Positions 60,101 to 64,000 of a DNA stretch of 64,000 nucleotides are shown here, piece by piece. The position numbers and the translations under genes are program-made. The stretch comes from Bradyrhizobium sp. SRL28. GTDB lineage: Bacteria; Pseudomonadota; Alphaproteobacteria; Rhizobiales; Xanthobacteraceae. The stretch's first letter is position 1. Each line of letters opens with the position of its first letter. The notes below the pieces were generated by a model that did not search any database, was not told the origin of the DNA, and saw nothing but the letters and a program-made list of their open reading frames with translations. The DNA lies in contig NZ_JAHEAG010000012.1 of assembly GCF_018596315.1 (NCBI RefSeq), positions 113,042 to 177,041 of the forward strand. Direction: 5' to 3'.

Positions 60101-60607
60101 CTGTCGGTGCGCGGGCCCAACGTCATGCTGGGATATCTCCGTGCGGAAAACCCCGGTGTGCTGGAATCGCTCGCCGGCGGCTGGCACGACACCGGCGACA
60201 TCGTCACCATCGATGCGGCCGGTTTCATCGCCATCAAGGGCCGCGCCAAACGCTTCGCCAAGATTGCCGGCGAGATGGTCTCGCTGTCGGCGGTCGAAGC
60301 CATGGCCGCAGCGCTGTGGCCGCAGGCGATGTCGGTTGCGGTATCGATTCCCGATGCACGCAAGGGCGAGCGGATCGTGCTCCTGACCACGCAGAAGGAT
60401 GCCGAGCGCTCGGCGATGCAGCGCCAGGCCAAGACCGTGGGCGCGTCCGAACTGGCGGTGCCGGCGGATATCCGCGTGGTCGGCAACGTGCCACTGCTGG
60501 GCTCCGGCAAGACCGACTATGTCGGCGCGACCAGGCTCGCCAAGGAGCTTGCGACGCCGGCCGAGCCGGTGCAGCAACAGGAAGTCGCTGAACAGGAAGT
60601 CGCATAA
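57176..60607 (+). CDS. LplT-Aas-like fusion: MFS carrier, PlsC acyltransferase and acyl-ACP/CoA synthetase
   Basis: The 1143-residue protein has three parts. Residues ~1-415 are a twelve-helix MFS carrier (FWSQFCSALNDNVLKNALVI, as in LplT). Residues ~430-620 are a PlsC domain with the HX4D motif in NHVSLIDG (His456, Asp461) and FPEGRITVSG. Residues ~640-1130 are an AMP-binding ligase with LFTSGSEGTPKGVVLS and ILEGYGVTETAPV. E. coli splits this into lplT and aas, which import lysophospholipid and re-acylate it with ligase-activated fatty acid. It starts with AGGAAA upstream and ends in a repeated EVA (QQEVAEQEVA). A 250-bp gap separates it from the small gene; one 51-codon frame (56978-57133) there is doubtful. 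Confidence 0.92.
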   Translation: MIKELLSSHRFAPLFWSQFCSALNDNVLKNALVIMLLYGVAAEEGAPLVTLAGAVFIFPFFVLSALGGELADKFVKMTVARRLKFAEIFAACFAAAGFYMHSIPLLFVALALFGMIAALFGPVKYAILPDQLSVSELATGNALVEGATFMAILIGTIAGGLFIAGASHMGWICLAVVGLAILSWAFAARIPVSQPSAPDLPITANPWTSTVQLLKTLYAEPRLWDGMLIVSWFWMVGAIVLSLLPALVKGGVGGTEGVVTVCLAVFAIGIAAGSLLAAQLSHVRPNLALVPIGAIVMGIVGLDLAWAIGSTVRGVDVTAAAFTTSFAGVRMLADFFLFAVGGGLFVVPSFAAVQAWSAPSERARVIAAGNVLQAAFMVVGSLFVAGLQALGLPVAWIFFGLAIASFGSVWFVLNKWGREGVRDFGALLFRALFRVEVRGMENLPPAGTRMLIAPNHVSLIDGPLLHATLPIDASFAVDTGISKAWWAKPFLKLTKHYTMDPSKPLAARDLIKLVASGEPVVIFPEGRITVSGSLMKVYDGTAMIADKADAVVVPVRIEGAQRSHLSYLKNGEIKRSWFPKVTISILPPVKLPVDPSLKGKTRRNAAGAALQDVMIDAMVKNAMLDQTLFEALAHAYRDRDTGKPIIEDALGTRLTYRKLILGAQVLSRKLENGTTAGENVGVLLPNSAGVAVVFMALQSMGRVPAMLNFSAGPVNVLAAMQAAQVKTVLTSKAFIEKGKLDKLIAAIAGQARVVYLEDIRTSIGALDKVRGLLAGTAPRVARKADDPAVILFTSGSEGTPKGVVLSHRNILANAAQALARVDANANDKVFNVLPVFHSFGLTGGMMMPMLAGIPIFMYPSPLHYRIVPELIYQTGATILFGTDTFLSGYARSAHAYDFRTLRLVIAGAEAVKDRTRQVYMERYGIRILEGYGVTETAPVLAMNTPMANRPGTVGRLSPLMEARLDPVPGIEEGGRLSVRGPNVMLGYLRAENPGVLESLAGGWHDTGDIVTIDAAGFIAIKGRAKRFAKIAGEMVSLSAVEAMAAALWPQAMSVAVSIPDARKGERIVLLTTQKDAERSAMQRQAKTVGASELAVPADIRVVGNVPLLGSGKTDYVGATRLAKELATPAEPVQQQEVAEQEVA

Positions 60608-60618
60608 ATTTATCGCGT

Positions 60619-60648
60619 CGCCGCGGGATCAATGACGATCCTGCGGCG
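60619..60648 (+). terminator. Hairpin after the acyltransferase fusion gene
   Basis: CGCCGCGGGATC (60619-60630) and GATCCTGCGGCG (60637-60648) pair with one mismatch around AATGAC, 12 bp after the stop. There is no T-run, so termination is likely but not certain. Confidence 0.55.
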
Positions 60649-60798
60649 GCTACGTGCGCCTCCAACAAGCGCCGCGCGCATGGATTGCCTACACTTAGCA
60701 ACATTCGGCTTACATTTTTCTCGCCTGCGGCCTATCCTCGACGTTTCTGCCCGCGTTGGCGGCCCGCTAATCGGCGGCCGCATCAGGGGGTCCGCAGT

Positions 60799-62352
60799 TT
60801 GCGCTATCTCTTCGAGGAGTACGCGTTCGACACCGCCCGTCGCGAACTTTGTCGCGGACCGGATGTGATTGCTGTCACCCCACAGGTGTTTGATCTCCTT
60901 GCTTATCTGATCCATCACCGGGAGCGTGTCGTCACCAAGGACGATCTCATCGGCGCCATCTGGAATGGACGCATCGTGTCCGATGCGGCACTGACGACCC
61001 GCCTGAATGCCGCCCGCTGCGCCATCGGCGATTCCGGCGAGGAGCAGCGCCTGATCAAGACCTTGCCGCGTAAGGGATTCCGTTTCGTCGGACAGGTGCG
61101 GGAGGCGCGAGAAGTTGCGAGCCCAAATCCGGGCGATGCGCCCGAGAGCGCTCCTGCAGTTCCCGACAAGCCCTCCATCGCCGTGCTGCCGTTCGCGAAC
61201 ATGTCTGGCGATCCCGAGCAGGAGTACTTCGCGGACGGGATGGTTGAGGAGATCACTACCGCGCTTTCGCGGACGGGATGGTTGTTCGTGATCGCTCGCA
61301 ATTCGAGTTTCACCTTCAAGGGCAAAGCCGTCGACATCAAGGAAGTCGGGCGCAGGCTTGGCGTGCGCTATGTCCTTCAGGGGGCGGTGCGCAAGGCGTC
61401 GGGGAAAGTTCGCATCACGGGCCAGTTGATTGAAGCGGCTACCGGCGCGCACATTTGGGCGGACAAGTTCGAGCGTGACATGACAGACATTTTCGCGTTG
61501 CAGGACGAAGTCACGCTCGCCGTTGTCTCAGCTATTCAGCCAAAGTTGTTTCAAGCAGAAATTGCACTGGCATCGCGGCGGCGACCGGAAGACCTCACCG
61601 CGTATGATCTTTATCTCCGGGCTGTACAGCAAGCCGGCCGATCGACCCGCGAAAGTTTGGCCGAGGCACTCCGACTGGTCCAGCGCGCCCTGGAGCTTGA
61701 CCCCGGGTTTGCTGGTGCCGCCGCTCTGGCAGGTGCCTGTTACTCGGAAAACGTGCTAAGGAACTATGCCATCGATCCTCAATTCGAACGCAAGGAAGCC
61801 GTTCGGCTCATGCGCTTGGCATTGAGCCTCGACGATGGTGATCCAGGCACACTAGCAAGTGCTGCCTCGATCTCGGCACTTTTGGTCGGCGATTGTGAGA
61901 CCGAGATCGAGATGTCCGACCGGGCGGTTGCGCTCAACCCGAATTCCTATCACACGTGGCACTGCAGAGGCTGGGTCTATAAGGTTGCGGGGCAGCCAGA
62001 GGAAGCGATCCGGAGCTTTGAACGTGCCATGCGAATGAGCCCGGTAGACCCGCAAACATTCACGGCGCTTACCGGGATGGGATTTGCCTTTATTGAGCTT
62101 CGTCGCTTTGACGAGGCCATCGTTGCAGGGAAGAAAGCCCTGCGCCAGAACCCTTCCTATCCAGGACCATACCGCTGCCTCGCGTCCGCTTTCGCCCATC
62201 TCGGACGCGACGCCGAGGCCCGTGAGGCGGCGGCCGGTATGCTTGAGCTCGACCCCACTTTCACAATATCGGCGTGGATCGCTCGGAGCCAGCTACCAAT
62301 AAATGCGAAGCTGATGATTGAGGGTTTTCGCAAAGCGGGGTTGCCCGAGTAG
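60799..62352 (+). CDS. OmpR-type winged-helix regulator with TolB-N-like and TPR domains
   Basis: I take the TTG at 60799 (AGGGGG upstream) as the start, giving 517 residues that begin RYLFEEYAFDTARREL, the usual opening of this family. Residues ~1-100 are an OmpR/PhoB-type DNA-binding domain (VIAVTPQVFDLLAYLIHHRE, then LIKTLPRKGFRFVG). Residues ~130-260 resemble the domain of adenylate-cyclase-linked regulators (IAVLPFANMSGDPEQEYFAD). The rest is helical TPR-like repeats (for example AIRSFERAMRMSPVDPQTF). There is no receiver domain or membrane helix, so it is a one-component regulator. Its target and signal are unknown; a longer frame from TTG 60685 is less likely. Confidence 0.82.
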   Translation: MRYLFEEYAFDTARRELCRGPDVIAVTPQVFDLLAYLIHHRERVVTKDDLIGAIWNGRIVSDAALTTRLNAARCAIGDSGEEQRLIKTLPRKGFRFVGQVREAREVASPNPGDAPESAPAVPDKPSIAVLPFANMSGDPEQEYFADGMVEEITTALSRTGWLFVIARNSSFTFKGKAVDIKEVGRRLGVRYVLQGAVRKASGKVRITGQLIEAATGAHIWADKFERDMTDIFALQDEVTLAVVSAIQPKLFQAEIALASRRRPEDLTAYDLYLRAVQQAGRSTRESLAEALRLVQRALELDPGFAGAAALAGACYSENVLRNYAIDPQFERKEAVRLMRLALSLDDGDPGTLASAASISALLVGDCETEIEMSDRAVALNPNSYHTWHCRGWVYKVAGQPEEAIRSFERAMRMSPVDPQTFTALTGMGFAFIELRRFDEAIVAGKKALRQNPSYPGPYRCLASAFAHLGRDAEAREAAAGMLELDPTFTISAWIARSQLPINAKLMIEGFRKAGLPE

Positions 62353-62627
62353 CTCTCCAATGTCCACGAGGTGATCGAATAGCGGCACTCTTCTGCGGCG
62401 CATGAGTCCGGAGTTGGCACTTTTCGGACCTGACAGGCCCGGCTGGCGACGTCTGTTCTTGAGGGTAAAGCGGACTGCCCAGTTGCGCCCGGACTTCCGA
62501 GTTTGACCCGTTGCAGAAGTCAGGTCACCAGACTTCTTGTGACGCACAACGTTGCCTCTGCGGTGTGATACGGCACCCATCGTCGGCCTAGGAGTGGTGG
62601 GGCAGATGAGGCATCAGGTGAGTCAGG

Positions 62628-62843
62628 TCAACCGCCTCCGAAGGTGGACGGGTCATGAGTTCTAATCGCCTCCGGAGGTAAGGGCGGATAGCCTGGAAAC
62701 TTGTAGCAGCTCGGAGGGACGCACATACCTTGGCTGGGCTGAATGGTGACATGGTGGCTCGTGCGGAAGTGACGCACCGTTTCGGCGTTGGCAGAAGCAC
62801 ACAGGGTGATCAACAGGCCGAAGGCCAAAGCGGAACGCATCAT
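62628..62843 (-). CDS. Small secreted protein with Cys pair and His/Pro-rich tail
   Basis: The ATG at 62841-62843 opens a 71-residue frame with a clear Sec signal (MMRSALAFGLLITLCASANA). The mature part is only ~50 residues: ETVRHFRTSHHVTIQPSQGM, then CVPPSC, then YKFPGYPPLPPEAIRTHDPS. The cysteine pair could bridge. I do not recognise the family. The 275 bp between the TPR regulator and this gene's stop show nothing recognisable. The next gene is divergent. Confidence 0.6.
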   Translation of the reverse strand: MMRSALAFGLLITLCASANAETVRHFRTSHHVTIQPSQGMCVPPSCYKFPGYPPLPPEAIRTHDPSTFGGG

Positions 62844-63152
62844 AGTCAATCCTATCGAACGAGCCCCGTTGATGTGCATACGAGCGGCCACGATCCCAAG
62901 GTGTAGCGGCTTCAGGACCGATCAAATTGGCGGGATCATAGGGCACACCGCGGATGCCGCTGTCGATTTCGCTTCTGGCCCGTAGCCGACATCCTGGCCT
63001 GCAGCCGCCATGTCGGCCCCCAAAGGCAAACCGGACGTGGGGCCGACAGCTCGGCGTGTTGATTTAGATCAAGACAGACATTCTGCTTGCGTTATCTGTT
63101 TGACCGTTTCGCCCACAATGGGATGCTCACGCTCAACCACGGAGGCTCATCC
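62844..63152. other. Divergent intergenic region with a FixK/FNR box
   Basis: The region separates the secreted-protein gene from the GYD gene. It contains GC-rich partly inverted stretches around 62988-63045 (ATGTCGG on the left, CCGACA on the right) and the FixK/FNR box at 63059-63072, listed separately. I see no gene in it. Confidence 0.6.
63059..63072 (+). promoter_or_regulatory. FixK/FNR-type box TTGAT-TTAG-ATCAA
   Basis: The site is a perfect match to the FNR/FixK consensus TTGAT-N4-ATCAA. A possible -10 (TTATCT, 63092-63097) puts the box centre near -40 of a start around 63104-63107, the class II activating position. It points at the GYD gene, 80 bp downstream. FixK2 in Bradyrhizobium works under low oxygen. 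Confidence 0.75.
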
Positions 63153-63443
63153 ATGCCCACCTATATATCCCTAATCAACTTCACTCAGAAGGGTGCCGAG
63201 GCGATCAAGGACGGGCCCAAGCGCCTCGAAGCGGCAAAGCAACGCTTCCGCGATGCGGGGGCCGAGTTAAAAGCCTTTTACCTCGTAACGGGCCAATATG
63301 ATGCCGTGTCCATTGTTGAAGCACCGAACGACGAAGTTGTCGCCAAGCTCGCCTTGGGGACCGCGACCCTCGGATTTGTACGGTCGCAGACTTGTCGGGC
63401 GTTCGCAGAGGACGACTACAAGAAGATAGTTGCGTCCTTGTAA
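63153..63443 (+). CDS. GYD domain protein
   Basis: The ATG at 63153 with GGAGG 8 bases upstream gives 96 residues. The GYD pattern is PTYISLINFTQKGAEAIKDG, then a helix, then AELKAFYLVTGQYDAVSIVE and FVRSQTCRAFAEDDYKKIV. GYD proteins are small alpha/beta proteins of unknown function. A FixK/FNR box upstream and a terminator downstream make it a single-gene, probably oxygen-regulated unit. Confidence 0.9.
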   Translation: MPTYISLINFTQKGAEAIKDGPKRLEAAKQRFRDAGAELKAFYLVTGQYDAVSIVEAPNDEVVAKLALGTATLGFVRSQTCRAFAEDDYKKIVASL

Positions 63444-63469
63444 GCGAACTTCATCTCTCAAATACAAAG

Positions 63470-63496
63470 CCCCGGCCTCGCGCCGGGGTTTTGTTT
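63470..63496 (+). terminator. Rho-independent terminator of the GYD gene
   Basis: CCCCGGC (63470-63476) pairs with GCCGGGG (63482-63488) around CTCGC. It is followed by TTTTGTTT. It lies 27 bp after the stop. Confidence 0.9.
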
Positions 63497-64000
63497 GATG
63501 ACGCATGTCAGCTCTGTGCCTTTCGTGTCATGTCACGCGCGCGCAACAATTCGATCGCTTTGAAGCCAACGCGGACATCAAATGGCGGGCAGGACCGGCC
63601 TGCTTGGTTGCGAATGTGAAGGTTTGCGGATGCCGGCCCCGTGATGGTGGCACGGCACACGCCGGGGGCCGGCGTACGCAAACCTACAAGGGAGGAAACC
63701 GCGGGAGGTACGGCGAGGCCGTGGGTCAGACGCTATGGGGATTTCGGCGCCGGCGGCCTTTCGCTGAGGTCTGTTGAACGCTCGGCAACACCGGCAGCTT
63801 GCGCGGGGCACGGACGAATGTCGTGCGTTCCACAAGGTCGGGTCGACCGAGCGTGACTTTGAAGAAGAACCGTAGTGTCGAGACCGTCTGGTTGACAGTG
63901 GGGACGCCAACACCGCTCGCCGTGACCCAAAGCCGCCTTTGGCAATGGGCGTCACTCGTGGTGCAGCATTCTGCTATTGTGGTTTTTTCATTGTTGAATG
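63497..64000. other. Non-coding tail with a long perfect-type hairpin
   Basis: No frame here looks like a real gene; the longest is arginine-rich and lacks a ribosome site. At its centre a 21-bp stem forms: 63620-63640 (AGGTTTGCG... to ...GCCGGCCCC) pairs with 63665-63685, with one mismatch and one wobble, around a 24-base loop. A further short hairpin CCAAAG-CCGC-CTTTGG lies near 63931. The window ends in AT-rich sequence. The element could be a structured RNA, or the end of a repeat family continuing to the right. Confidence 0.5.

Noticed and set aside
62293..62580. 95-codon minus-strand frame after the TPR regulator
   Set aside because: Basic, low-information translation overlapping the end of a real gene, with no ribosome site.
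63505..63777. 90-codon plus-strand frame across the long hairpin
   Set aside because: Arginine/glycine-rich, no ribosome site, and it runs through a strong inverted repeat; more likely non-coding.

Overview
The window looks like the chromosome of an alphaproteobacterium close to Bradyrhizobium (inference). It is GC-rich with strong third-position GC bias. It carries a complete Sox thiosulfate-oxidation cluster, a vitamin B12 riboswitch, a FixK/FNR-type box, many ABC importers, acyl-CoA catabolic genes and several families of dispersed palindromic repeats. I saw no rRNA, tRNA, CRISPR array, insertion sequence or prophage.

Layout. 1-4312: a prolyl oligopeptidase cut by the left edge, an orphan HicB-like protein, two SAM methyltransferases and an ArsR-family repressor with the cysteine pair of sulfide/persulfide sensors. 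4468-12357: soxC-D-X-Y-Z-A-K-B, a periplasmic DsrE-like protein and a persulfide dioxygenase-rhodanese fusion. 12510-17890: a BtuFDC-type importer divergent from a B12-riboswitch-controlled TonB receptor. 18237-24206: small unknown proteins, an ATP-grasp enzyme, an MFS carrier and a D-aminoacylase-like amidohydrolase. 24379-30546: another MFS carrier, then an operon resembling attEFGH (ABC ATPase, FtsX-type permease, AttH/CrtC-like protein) ending in a MAPEG protein. 30768-36572: a LivK-type binding protein and an RND efflux pair. 37155-55966: a catabolic island with Fe-alcohol dehydrogenase, acyl-CoA ligase, Dpp/Opp-type importer, biotin-dependent acyl-CoA carboxylase, a BKACE (DUF849) enzyme, AraC regulator, GST, two acyl-CoA dehydrogenases and a LivK-type binding protein. 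55979-60607: a TetR regulator divergent from a small protein and an LplT-Aas-like triple fusion. 60799-64000: an OmpR-type DNA-binding/TPR regulator, a small secreted protein, a GYD protein behind a FixK/FNR box, and a non-coding tail with a long hairpin.

How the parts may work together. The Sox proteins would oxidise thiosulfate in the periplasm while the dioxygenase-rhodanese handles cytoplasmic persulfides; the ArsR protein and a 23-bp palindrome in the divergent promoter probably couple both to reduced sulfur. The island at 37-56 kb reads as uptake, CoA activation, dehydrogenation and carboxylation of an unidentified, possibly branched or isoprenoid, acid; no enoyl-CoA hydratase or HMG-CoA-type lyase is present. 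Repeats punctuate the map: every convergent junction longer than 50 bp carries one.

The most interesting unexplained items are the FixK-boxed GYD gene, the 21-bp-stem hairpin near the right edge, the TetR operator with its small leader gene, the paired small basic proteins at 18.2-18.8 kb and the att-like operon. All assignments come from reading motifs; no database search was possible.
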